Below are positions 9,676 through 17,195 of a stretch of 64,000 nt of DNA, one piece after another. Positions within the stretch are counted from its first letter, which is position 1, and every line of letters begins with the position of its first letter. Origin of the DNA: [Eubacterium] infirmum (GTDB lineage Bacteria > Bacillota > Clostridia > Peptostreptococcales > Anaerovoracaceae); the NCBI GenBank assembly GCA_900450455.1, contig UGGN01000002.1, positions 62,001-126,000 on the forward strand. Reading direction: 5' to 3'. The position numbers and the translations under genes are program-made. The notes under the pieces were generated by a model, which did not search any database, was not told the DNA's origin, and was given only the letters and a program-made list of their open reading frames with translations.

Positions 9676-10263
9676 TTATTTTTCCATATCGGTTTTTTTG
9701 AAGTGTTTTTTTAGAAATGCCATTCCAATGCTACAACCTATATATGCACCGATAATTCCTACTATTGCCATTACAACAATAATCCAATTTGGCATAACAC
9801 TAAGCATCTTATCAATGAACTCTTGATCGTATCCTTGTTCTAACATTTGCTTAATATATTCATTTCTTGATATAAAAATTGGAAGCCAATTTCCTAACGT
9901 GCAAAGAGGAGCAATTGAAAATGCCAATCTTGCTTTCTTTACATTGGTATATTCTCCTGATTTCAAAATTATTTCAGCAATAATACCGGCGATAACAGCC
10001 GTTAATAATGCCCAAGGTCCATGTCCCATAGCAACATATATCAATGCAATCAATAATGATTGAATAAAAATCATTCCTCTTTTTTTAATTTTGGTAGAAT
10101 ATAGCATATTTACAGGTCCTACCAAAACTCCCTGTGCAAATGGGACAACCGGCATTAAAACCGGAACCATTGCTAAAAATGATCCAATCATCATAAATAT
10201 GAATCCTAATACGGAAAATAATCCTATATTGATTAAATCCTTTACCTCTAATCGTTTGCTCAT
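9676..10263 (-). CDS. MptD-like ECF transporter substrate-binding (S) protein
   Basis: A 195-residue protein with about five to six membrane segments (IGLFSVLGFIFMMIGSFLAMVPVLMPVVPFAQGVLVGPVNML), of the MptD-type putative S components that pair with EcfT and a double ATPase. In ECF systems the S protein captures the substrate; in this subfamily the substrate is not known. The acidic/basic cytosolic tail ends KKHFKKTDMEK. It is directly downstream of the TetR gene and ahead of EcfT. The start at 10263 has an AGGAGG site. The position next to a MATE pump suggests a transport or stress role, which is inference. Confidence 0.8.
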   Translation of the reverse strand: MSKRLEVKDLINIGLFSVLGFIFMMIGSFLAMVPVLMPVVPFAQGVLVGPVNMLYSTKIKKRGMIFIQSLLIALIYVAMGHGPWALLTAVIAGIIAEIILKSGEYTNVKKARLAFSIAPLCTLGNWLPIFISRNEYIKQMLEQGYDQEFIDKMLSVMPNWIIVVMAIVGIIGAYIGCSIGMAFLKKHFKKTDMEK

Positions 10264-10282
10264 TTGAAACCTCCTAATTGTT

Positions 10283-10876
10283 TTAATTTTTCTTTTCTAC
10301 ATCAACAATATAATTTATCATTGTTTCTTTTATATATCGTTTATGCTCGCTATAAGACTTTCTCGCACCTAAAATTTCTGAACTTAATATCAATCCATTG
10401 ATATAATTCACTAAAAAACCGTCACCAAATATATCTGCTTTAATTCCAAGCTGCTTGGCGATTAAACTTAGCTCATTAGTCGTATTAAGTTTCAATTCTT
10501 GATACAACTTTTCCAAATCCTCATTATATTTTTTTGCCTGTAAAAGGAGCGTATATAATCTCATCAAATCTGTATCAGCCAGTGACTTATCAACCAAAAT
10601 ATCACCCATTTGCTGATATTTATCTTTGCCTCGATTATTTTCCAAATACTCATTTATCAAGCTGTTTCTGTAATCATTACCATCAAGCATTAAGTCTTTA
10701 AGCATTTCATTTGTACTTGCATAATGATGATAAACACCCCCTCTACTCATACCTATCTCTGTAATGACATCTTCCATCGTTGTGCTTTGAAAGCCTTTTG
10801 TTAAAAAACATTTTTTTGCAGCTTCTCTAATTTTCTTTTTTTTGATTTGTCCTACTTTTTGTTTTTCTTCTTTCAA
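10283..10876 (-). CDS. TetR/AcrR family regulator of the ECF-MATE operon
   Basis: The N-terminal helix-turn-helix is clear (KKIREAAKKCFLTKGFQSTTMEDVITEIGMSRGGVYHHYASTNEML), followed by a helical ligand domain, about 197 residues in all. I chose the TTG start at 10876 because AGAGG lies about seven bases upstream; a longer frame back to 10918 would run into the palindrome. It is the first gene of the operon reading into the S, T, A and MATE genes, and likely represses its own promoter at 10933-10961, next to the palindrome at 10906-10932. Confidence 0.85.
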   Translation of the reverse strand: MKEEKQKVGQIKKKKIREAAKKCFLTKGFQSTTMEDVITEIGMSRGGVYHHYASTNEMLKDLMLDGNDYRNSLINEYLENNRGKDKYQQMGDILVDKSLADTDLMRLYTLLLQAKKYNEDLEKLYQELKLNTTNELSLIAKQLGIKADIFGDGFLVNYINGLILSSEILGARKSYSEHKRYIKETMINYIVDVEKKN

Positions 10877-10905
10877 AATGAAGACCTCTTTTCTACTCAA
10901 CAAAT

Positions 10906-10932
10906 AAAAAACCGACAATGTCGTCGGTTTTT
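10906..10932 (-). promoter_or_regulatory. Palindrome in the TetR-operon leader (operator or attenuator)
   Basis: Arms AAAAACCGAC and GTCGGTTTTT flank a short loop, with an inner CGACA/TGTCG half-palindrome. It lies just downstream of the -10 box of the minus-strand promoter and 30 bases before the TetR start. It could be the TetR operator, a leader attenuator, or the terminator of the upstream recombinase gene; the T-run on each side allows terminator function in both directions. Confidence 0.6.
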
Positions 10933-10969
10933 ATTATATACTATATGATAGTTAATGTCAACTAACTAT
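10933..10969 (-). promoter_or_regulatory. Promoter of the TetR-ECF-MATE operon with inverted repeat
   Basis: On the minus strand a perfect TTGACA (10961-10956) is followed after 17 bases by a perfect TATAAT (10938-10933). An inverted repeat ATAGTTA/TAACTAT (about 10948-10969) overlaps the -35 box. This is a consensus housekeeping-sigma promoter placed correctly for the TetR gene and its operon, while the inverted repeat could be a second regulator site. Confidence 0.75.
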
Positions 10970-10975
10970 TGTATA

Positions 10976-12823
10976 TCATTTTTGTTTTTTAAATATTTTT
11001 CTATACTCACTTACCGGTATCCCTGTTCTTTTCAAACTCTTTAGCTTTTCCTGTTTTTTCTCCTCTCTCCTTGCCTTATATCTATCCTCATATTCTTTTT
11101 GCTTGCCGTTTGCTTTACGCTTAAGGTAGTTTTGATGAAGTCTGTCTTTTCTTGCCCGTTCTTTTTCTTCCTCCTCCCTTAATTTCTGCATTTCTTCTTC
11201 GGATAATTCTTCTTTCGGCGGTTCATAGTTGCCGATAAAGTTGAAGTAGATTTCGACTTTCTGATTGGCGGTTTGACTGCCTTTTCGATCTCGTTCATGG
11301 ACTAAGATTTTTTCTACAAACTCGTTGATGATGGTCGGTGTCAGTTCGTCAAAGTTATCATAGCGTTCAATCAACCGGATAAACTTCTTGGCTCTGTCGG
11401 TTTCTTTTTCGTATCGCTTGATGGCTTTTTCCAACCCATCGATTTCTTTGCTGAGTTCTCTTTGCTCTGTTTCATACTGATTATTTAAGATTTCATATCG
11501 GGTATTCGGTATCTTCTCCAATATCATATCTTCGTATATTCGACACATTAAGCGTTCCAATTCCTGAAGCCTGTTTGTACTATCTGTGAGCCTTGTCCTT
11601 TTCTTTTCCATTTCTATTTTTTCGCTTTCTTCCATTTCATTTTGAATGGAATGGAGAAAGGCTTCGTTATCTTCATCAAGGCTTTTCTTAATGTCTTGTA
11701 GGGTGCTTTGAATGAGCTTTAAGACTACTTCTGCTTTTATCCTGTGAGCGGAGGGACAAAGTGTTCCACAAGGTACTTTTGTGTAGGCACTACAAGTATA
11801 ATAGGGGATATTCTTGTAGTTGCTCGTTCTGTGAACATACATTTTACTGCCACAATCGGCACAATACATCAGTCCTGTAAGGGGGTGGTACTCGCCCCAA
11901 CCATCGGGATACCGTTTGACATTTCCTCGTATTCTCTGCACATTATCAAAGGTTTCTTGGTCGATAATCGGTTCGTGGGTGTTTTCAAAGATGAGCCACT
12001 TATCTTCGGATACATATTTGCTTTTCTTGTCTTTGAAATGCTTTCTGGTTTTGAAGTTGACCGTATGCCCTAAGTATTCTTGCTTTTTTAAGATACTTGC
12101 AATCGTGGAACTACACCAACGATACGGATATTCAAACACTTTGCTTTGATGTAGTCCATATCCCAATTTCTGCTGATGATAGGCGGGTATATCTATCTTG
12201 TCGGCTTCTAATATCCTTGCTATGGCATAGGGTCCTTTTCCGTCCATTGTCAGATGGAATATTCTTCGGACAATCTCTGCTGCTTTTTCATCGATAATCC
12301 ACTGATTTTTATCGTCCTTGTCTTTGATATAGCCATAGGGTGGACTGCTTCCTGTATGCTTTCCGCTTTCGCCTTTCGCTTTGAATGTGGACTTGATTTT
12401 CCTTGAGGTATCTCTTGCATACCACTCATTCATAATGTTTCGAAAAGGAGTAAAATCATCGTCTTTGTAAAAGCTATCTACATTGTCGTTAATGGCAATG
12501 AGCCTAACTCCTTTTTGTCTTAGTATCTCCATACATTGACCGACTTTGAGGTAATCTCTGCCAAGTCTACTCATATCCTTTACGATGATACAACCGATAT
12601 TTCCTTGATTGACTCCGTTCATCATTGCCATAAATCCCGGACGATCGAACTGCGTCCCGCTGATTCCGTCATCGGTAAAATGAACGATGTTCTCCAAATG
12701 ATTTTTCTTTGCGTATTCTTCCAAGATTTTCTTCTGATTCATGATAGAATTACTCTCACCTTGTAGTTCATCATCTCGGCTTAACCTTTCATACAAGGCG
12801 GTTATTTTCTCATAACTTCTCAC
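10976..12823 (-). CDS. TnpX-like large serine recombinase
   Basis: A 615-residue enzyme. The resolvase domain has the catalytic serine at about residue 15 (ALYERLSRDD) and the motifs VKDMSRLGRDYLKVG and NEWYARDTSRKIK. The recombinase domain follows (GSSPPYGYIKDKDDKNQW), then a zinc ribbon with paired cysteines (YCADCGSKM and TCSAYTKVPCGTLCPS, about 315-355) and a long coiled-coil tail. It should excise and integrate the element at GA cores. The gene lies at the right end and reads inward, and its start at 12823 follows AAAGGAGGT. It appears intact, so the element may still be mobile. Confidence 0.93.
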   Translation of the reverse strand: MRSYEKITALYERLSRDDELQGESNSIMNQKKILEEYAKKNHLENIVHFTDDGISGTQFDRPGFMAMMNGVNQGNIGCIIVKDMSRLGRDYLKVGQCMEILRQKGVRLIAINDNVDSFYKDDDFTPFRNIMNEWYARDTSRKIKSTFKAKGESGKHTGSSPPYGYIKDKDDKNQWIIDEKAAEIVRRIFHLTMDGKGPYAIARILEADKIDIPAYHQQKLGYGLHQSKVFEYPYRWCSSTIASILKKQEYLGHTVNFKTRKHFKDKKSKYVSEDKWLIFENTHEPIIDQETFDNVQRIRGNVKRYPDGWGEYHPLTGLMYCADCGSKMYVHRTSNYKNIPYYTCSAYTKVPCGTLCPSAHRIKAEVVLKLIQSTLQDIKKSLDEDNEAFLHSIQNEMEESEKIEMEKKRTRLTDSTNRLQELERLMCRIYEDMILEKIPNTRYEILNNQYETEQRELSKEIDGLEKAIKRYEKETDRAKKFIRLIERYDNFDELTPTIINEFVEKILVHERDRKGSQTANQKVEIYFNFIGNYEPPKEELSEEEMQKLREEEEKERARKDRLHQNYLKRKANGKQKEYEDRYKARREEKKQEKLKSLKRTGIPVSEYRKIFKKQK

Positions 12824-12863
12824 GATTACCTCCTTTCACTCAAATTCTTCAATAAAAAAAGAA

Positions 12864-13367
12864 TTAAGCAAAACATTTTTCACTCAAGTAGTGATGAAGT
12901 GTTCTTCTTAATTCTATTACTCCGGCTGCCAGCTTGTACTTTTTATATTGCTTCACTGCAAAATGTGTAGGCTCTTTCTTTTCAAGTGCTTCAAAGAGTC
13001 TATCTATCGGATTCATATAGGTTTCATCATCTTCTCTAACTTCTGAAGCATCTATCATATCAAGGAGCGTTGCGAAGTTCTTTTCCTCAAATGGAGCTTC
13101 ATACCAAATGTATCCAATAAGTGCTGTGTAGTAGAGCTTCTCAGCTTTGACCCAAAAATCTTCACCTGCTTTTTCTCCTTTTCCCTTGGTGTTTGCGATG
13201 ATTGTCTGTACTAATTTGAGTATATCTTTTTCACTTCTGAGATAAGCGAATGGATTGTACTTCATGCTCTTTTTGAAGTTAATTGTATTTAAGATTTTTA
13301 TCTCATATCCGTTATCTTCAAGCATCTTACCGCACTCAAGGACTATAGTTCCTTTTGGGAAGATTTG
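12864..13367 (-). pseudogene. virD4/TraG coupling-protein fragment, central part
   Basis: The minus strand encodes PKGTIVLECGKMLEDNGYEIKILNTINFKKSMKYNPFAYL and FWVKAEKLYYTALIGYIWYE, a central section of VirD4/TraG-type DNA-pumping ATPases of conjugative elements. It begins just after the place of the Asp-Pro-Lys-Gly motif, where a TnpW-type element end abuts it (13365-13375). It stops near 12921 at KYKLAAG, where the 12 kb element begins; the last codons to 12864 belong to the element. The missing Walker A region and C-terminal part mean it cannot function. The downstream continuation (KTAKSILISCG) is at 612-683. Confidence 0.8.
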
Positions 13368-13399
13368 TCAAGGACATAAACAAAATTTTTTTGATAAAT

Positions 13400-13564
13400 T
13401 TATATCTTCTCTGTTTCTCTCTTAATTAACTTTAGTATTTTATCCTTGTATGTTTCCCCTGTACCTTGCTTGAAATGTAGATTTACAGTATATTTTGTTT
13501 TTCCAATATCCATTACTAACTGTTTATGTTGTGATTCTTTTATTACTCTTTTTTCTTCTTCCAT
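13400..13564 (-). CDS. Second TnpW-like small protein
   Basis: A 54-residue frame begins at an ATG with a GGAGG site just upstream and encodes DIGKTKYTVNLHFKQGTGETYKDKILKLIKRE, similar in pattern to the TnpW-like protein at 689-874. It lies 25 bases from TTGTCAAGGAC at 13365-13375, the same end motif as in the first element. This marks the end of a second Tn4451-like element whose remaining genes (recombinase, relaxase) are not present here, so only an end has survived or the element was replaced by the SAP/NTF2 genes. Confidence 0.65.
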   Translation of the reverse strand: MEEEKRVIKESQHKQLVMDIGKTKYTVNLHFKQGTGETYKDKILKLIKRETEKI

Positions 13565-13671
13565 GTGTCCTCCTTTCCGTTTTTAAGCAAAGAAAAAACA
13601 GCAAACCTTTTTGATTTACTGCTTTCGTGTTAGCTTTTATTGAATTGTTAGTTTAGCAAGTTAAAAATATC

Positions 13672-14286
13672 CTACTTGCAATACTCTTTTATTTTATCGG
13701 CATATTCAGTCAAAAGATTCTTTGAATAAATTTTTTCATTTCTTGAATTTCTGACTTCTTTCCAAAGAATAGAAGCTACTTTTAATTTGTTTGAGTAGTT
13801 GCAACTATTTTCGTCTGCACAGAAATCCTTTAAAAATTGATTCCATTGACAAACCGAATTATCATACTTTGCATAATCTGATTTCCCATAATAAACTTTT
13901 AGCATATCTTGAATTGTAAAACTCAAATCATTTTCTCTTTTTACTTTTCTCCAAACTGTTGCCATATCAGCAGTAAATTTAAATGGTGAGATACCTGTTA
14001 AAACAGCGAAATATTCTCTGAACTTTGCATTAAAAGAAAAACCACATTCAAGTAATGGTGTATCTAAAGTAATATTTTCCACTTGCTTCTTTTCATTTTT
14101 TATTGATGATTTTTTAATCAAATTGCCCTTAAAGTATTGCTCAACAATATAATTGAGTTCCTGTTTTGTACCTCTATATTCTAATCCTAATGACTTGCAT
14201 ATCTGTGAAAGTTCTTCACGATACCAATAGTATTTAGTAAATTCATCAAACGATGTAATTTTGTCAAACTCAGGTCTACTTTCCAT
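13672..14286 (-). CDS. SAP/DUF6434-like domain protein, copy 1
   Basis: A protein of about 204 residues. The first 60 residues (YYWYREELSQICKSLGLEYRGTKQELNYIVEQYFKG) look like a SAP-type helix-extended-loop-helix nucleic-acid-binding motif; the rest (FREYFAVLTGISPFKFTADMATVWRKVK and YDNSVCQWNQFLKDFC) matches the DUF6434-like part that follows it. Function is unknown. A close paralog is at 39235-39852. I prefer the ATG at 14286, nine bases after GAGGAG. It is probably co-transcribed with the NTF2-like gene upstream (spacing about 15 bases). Confidence 0.65.
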   Translation of the reverse strand: MESRPEFDKITSFDEFTKYYWYREELSQICKSLGLEYRGTKQELNYIVEQYFKGNLIKKSSIKNEKKQVENITLDTPLLECGFSFNAKFREYFAVLTGISPFKFTADMATVWRKVKRENDLSFTIQDMLKVYYGKSDYAKYDNSVCQWNQFLKDFCADENSCNYSNKLKVASILWKEVRNSRNEKIYSKNLLTEYADKIKEYCK

Positions 14287-14301
14287 CAATATTTTATCTC
14301 C

Positions 14302-14721
14302 TCAAAACCAATTTACTTTTTCATCTCTAAATAATGGTGTTTCACTCTCTTTGTAAGGATTGTAGTTGTTACAATTACAACCAAACTCTTTCAACGCTTT
14401 TATCTTATTATCGGCTGTCCAAACAATCAAAGAGATACCGTCAAATTCTTCAACTTTCCCCTCATTCATTTTATTTTTAAAGTGCCATTCTACAATAGTT
14501 TGATTATCCTTATGAAAAAATTGCTTTATATCCCACGCAAGAACTTTTCCTCTTGTATTCCACTCATTAAACCAGTGCTTTACTGTTTGCCGATTTTCAT
14601 ACTTAGGACACCAACTCTCAATATAAATCACATCATCCAAAAAAATATCGTCTATTCCTAAGTCTTGTTGTGTAAGCCACATATCAAACCATAAACGAAT
14701 GATTTTCTCTCTTTCATCCAT
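14302..14721 (-). CDS. NTF2/SnoaL-like domain protein
   Basis: About 139 residues with the pattern of a nuclear-transport-factor-2-like alpha+beta cone: an N-terminal helix (EREKIIRLWFDMWLTQQDLGIDDIFLDDVIYIESWCPKY), then strands with HFKNKMNEGKVEEFDGISLIVWTADNKIKALKEFGC. Such proteins are small-molecule binding, isomerase-like or non-enzymatic. No substrate can be inferred. The ATG at 14721 is placed nine bases after GGAGGTG. It precedes the SAP-domain gene in the same direction. The region on the other side is a virB4 remnant on the opposite strand. Confidence 0.65.
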   Translation of the reverse strand: MDEREKIIRLWFDMWLTQQDLGIDDIFLDDVIYIESWCPKYENRQTVKHWFNEWNTRGKVLAWDIKQFFHKDNQTIVEWHFKNKMNEGKVEEFDGISLIVWTADNKIKALKEFGCNCNNYNPYKESETPLFRDEKVNWF

Positions 14722-14839
14722 GAATTTAAGCACCTCCAAAATCAAATACTTGTTTAATATTATACCATTTTTTCGCTTGATTTTATAGGTCTAACTCGTT
14801 CCATTTTACCTGTGTTAGTTGCTTTGAATGTTCCTGGAA

Positions 14840-15917
14840 CTGTTCAATACAAAGCCTAAACGGAGAAGAAAGGCTAAAGATACTTCATGATGTTTTAAAT
14901 CCGAATAAGACCTTTGAATTTTCCTACAAAGACCTAAAGAAAAGAGAAAGCACAAAGACATATATTGTGCCTGATGAGTTTAACTTTACACCGAGTAGAT
15001 ACTTTAAGTTTGGCAAATTCATTGGAGCAACAAGTCATTTTCAAATCCTTGCCAGTGAGCTTTCAGATAGGATGTTATCCGAGTTTTTGGATATTGACGA
15101 TAACATCAATATTTCCTTTCACATTAGGGCAATCGACCAATCGGAAGCCATTAAGATGGTAAAACGAAAAAACACTGATATTGATAAGATGAAGATTGAG
15201 GAAAATAAGAAGGCGGTAAGAAGCGGTTATGATATGGACATTCTTCCATCGGACTTAATTACCTATGGTGAGGATGTAAAGAGCCTACTAAAAGATTTGC
15301 AAACAAGAGATGAGAGAATGTTTGTAGTAAGTATCGTCTTTATGAATTTTGCAAGGACAGTGCAAAAGCTCGATAATACCATTGCTCAGATAAGCTCTAT
15401 TGCAAACAAGCATAACTGTAAGCTGAAAAGACTTGACCATTCTCAGGAACAAGGTTTAGTGAGCGTGCTGCCTCTTGGTGTAAATAAGATTGAGATAGAT
15501 AGAGGATTGACAAGCTCATCAACGGCAGTATTTATGCCATTTACCACAGAGGAGCTTTTTATCAATTCAAGTAACAGTCTGTACTACGGACTAAATGCCC
15601 TAAGCCATAACCTGATTATGGCATATAGAAAGAAATTAAAGAACCCAAACGGTCTAATCCTCGGAACTCCGGGCAGCGGTAAATCCTTTAGTGCCAAAAG
15701 AGAAATGGCAAATGCGATTTTAGTAACAGATGATGATGTGATTATCTGCGATCCGGAAGGAGAGTATGGAAACCTCGTAAGGCAGTTTAAGGGAGAAGTC
15801 ATTAAGGTAAGCAGTAAGTCAAAGGATTACCTGAATCCCCTTGATATAAACATGAACTACGGTGATGGGGATGCACCGCTGAAAGACAACAGCTATTCCA
15901 TTTATCAGAAAGTTTAG
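14840..15917 (+). pseudogene. virB4-like conjugation ATPase, fragment
   Basis: The frame reads SLNGEERLKILHDVLNPNKTF, then RYFKFGKFIGATSHFQILASELSD and contains Walker A GTPGSGKSFSAKREM and CDPEGEYGNLVRQFKG, all typical of VirB4/TrsE ATPases of Gram-positive type IV secretion. It begins mid-gene and ends soon after LNPLDINMNYGDG, before the Walker B and C-terminal motifs, where it joins a TetR-family remnant. A possible internal start is the GTG at 14967, but the codons upstream are also virB4-like. It is oriented opposite to the virD4 pieces, so the conjugative element was rearranged. Confidence 0.85.
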
Positions 15918-15986
15918 CAAGAGCTATGATCAGTATTACCAAAAACTATTAGTAGCAAATGATAAATATATAGAACTCAATAAATA

Positions 15987-16446
15987 ACCTAAAAAGGCAA
16001 CACTAGAAGCGGTTATTGAAATGATGATAGAGAAAGAGAGCACAGTAGCCAAAGAGATTCTTGCGGCACAGCTTTCGATACCGGAAAAGTTGGTTTCGGT
16101 TGTGAATGCCTTTCGTCCTGATAAAGAGGAAACGGTTATCACTGATGTTTTGGAAAGAAAAGAAAATATTATGCATGATAAAATTTGCAAGAAAATTGTA
16201 GAGGTGGCAGTACCGATTCTGGCAGAGATTGTTAAAGAAGGAATAGCACAGGGGATATTTGAGTGTAATTATATTGAAGAGCGAGTGAAAATGCTTCTTG
16301 TTATAAGTCAACATATGTTTGATTATGGTAATTTCAGTGACAAAGATTTAGAGGTGTATATCGATATGCTGGAGAAGTTGCTTGGGGCAAAAAACGGAAA
16401 AATACATTTTATCAGCAAGGTCTTAGTAGAGGGAGCAAAGGAATGA
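15987..16446 (+). pseudogene. TetR/AcrR regulator, N-terminally truncated
   Basis: From about 15987 the frame reads KKATLEAVIEMMIEKESTVAKEILAAQLS, the segment just after the helix-turn-helix in TetR regulators, then continues to a normal C-terminal ligand domain (KIVEVAVPILAEIVKEGIAQGIFECNYIEE). The DNA-binding helices are missing and a stop lies just upstream. The first internal ATG is at 16021. It overlaps the next gene by four bases (ATGA), a sign that the pair was once an operon. It cannot bind DNA as a TetR protein. Confidence 0.7.
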
Positions 16447-16640
16447 ATAAAGAACAGTCAATGCATCAGAAAAAAATGAATCTTTTTTTGCGGGTACTGT
16501 TTATCATTCTTATCATAGCGATATCAGGGGCGGCAATACTACAGATTTTTGCTCCGGAATATATGGGAAGAAACTCTGCGTATGGCATTTCTATAGGTTG
16601 GCAAAGAAAAATCAGATTTTGGAATATTGCCGTTCTTTTT
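16443..16640 (+). pseudogene. 5' fragment of a small membrane protein
   Basis: After MNKEQSMHQKKMN comes a strong transmembrane helix (LFLRVLFIILIIAISGAAILQIF), then YGISIGWQRKIRFWNIAVLF, resembling the start of small multi-helix membrane proteins encoded beside TetR regulators. At about 16640 the reading changes to sequence that makes sense only on the other strand (a restriction-enzyme-like start). I therefore take this as a truncated gene. Its ATG overlaps the TetR stop by four bases. Confidence 0.5.
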
Positions 16641-16730
16641 TATAGGCAACCCCTTGTAGTTGGGGTGATTTATAATTTTTTTTATGTATTGTATAAATCT
16701 AGGATGCCATATTTTTTCATCTTGTGCCAT
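16635..16730 (-). pseudogene. Start of a type II restriction endonuclease (remnant)
   Basis: A minus-strand ATG at 16730, behind AGGAGG, opens EKIWHPRFIQYIKKIINHPN then YKGLPIKKNGNI. This resembles the conserved N-terminus I associate with Alw26I/Eco31I-type restriction endonucleases. The likeness ends after about 32 residues where an unrelated membrane-protein gene fragment begins. It lies 14 bases downstream of a controller-type XRE gene, the usual order of a restriction-modification operon. No methyltransferase is seen in the window. The family call is from memory of the motif and is tentative. Confidence 0.4.
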
Positions 16731-16744
16731 AATATACCTCCTGA

Positions 16745-16965
16745 CTAATTAATATTTTCGAAAAAATCGGATAATGAAATTCCAAGACCGTCTATAATTT
16801 TTTTATATTGCAAATGGAAATATTTCTTCTTCCAGCTTCAACGGAAGAAAAATATGTTCTGTCCATTTCTATTTTTAAGGCGAACTTTTCTTGGCTTAAT
16901 CCAGTTTCTATTCTTAACTCTTTAATTCTTTGTCCAAACTTCTTTAAAAAATCATTTTCGTTCAT
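16745..16965 (-). pseudogene. XRE-type controller (C) protein, frameshifted
   Basis: The ATG at 16965 sits behind GAGGTG and encodes FGQRIKELRIETGLSQEKFA then a turn-helix region (EMDRTYFSSVEAGRRNISI), a classic XRE fold. In frame it stops at NIKKL, but a +1 shift in a run of seven A continues with KKIIDGLGISLSDFFENIN and a stop at 16745, the expected end of a 73-residue restriction-modification controller. One lost A explains the break. The restriction endonuclease start follows 14 bases downstream. It may be a dead gene or an assembly indel in a homopolymer. Confidence 0.7.
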
Positions 16966-17195
16966 TTCATCACCTCGCTTTATATTATAAGAATTGTTGT
17001 ATATTTGACAACGGGAAATAAGTAACATATAGTTAATGACTTTGTTATGTTAACTAGAACATTAAGTCTAAAAAAAGCTGTCACCTTAACGGTTATTTCC
17101 ATTAAAGCAACAGCTTATTAATTTGTAAAATTAATAGAATATCAAGGAATAGTATGGTGGATATGTGATTGTGAAGAAAAAATTGCTACCTATTT

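Larger units (their letters stand above)
678..12921 (-). mobile_element. Tn4451-like integrative mobilizable element with ECF/MATE cargo
   Basis: All genes point the same way: recombinase near the right end, then TetR, ECF S/T/A and MATE cargo, a sigma-like protein, DUF3847, relaxase, replisome-organizer-like protein, a broken YhcG nuclease and TnpW near the left end. This layout fits mobilizable transposons moved by TnpX-type large serine recombinases, which use GA dinucleotide cores and give no long target duplication. Flanks are the two halves of one virD4 gene. The left end carries TTGTCAAGGAC at 675-685, repeated at 13365-13375. The right end is placed near 12921, where virD4 codons begin; exact ends are inferred to within about 10 bases. 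Confidence 0.75.

Noticed and set aside
11744..12766. Open frames on the plus strand opposite the recombinase gene
   Set aside because: They are antisense shadows; the minus-strand recombinase has all its motifs and a proper start.
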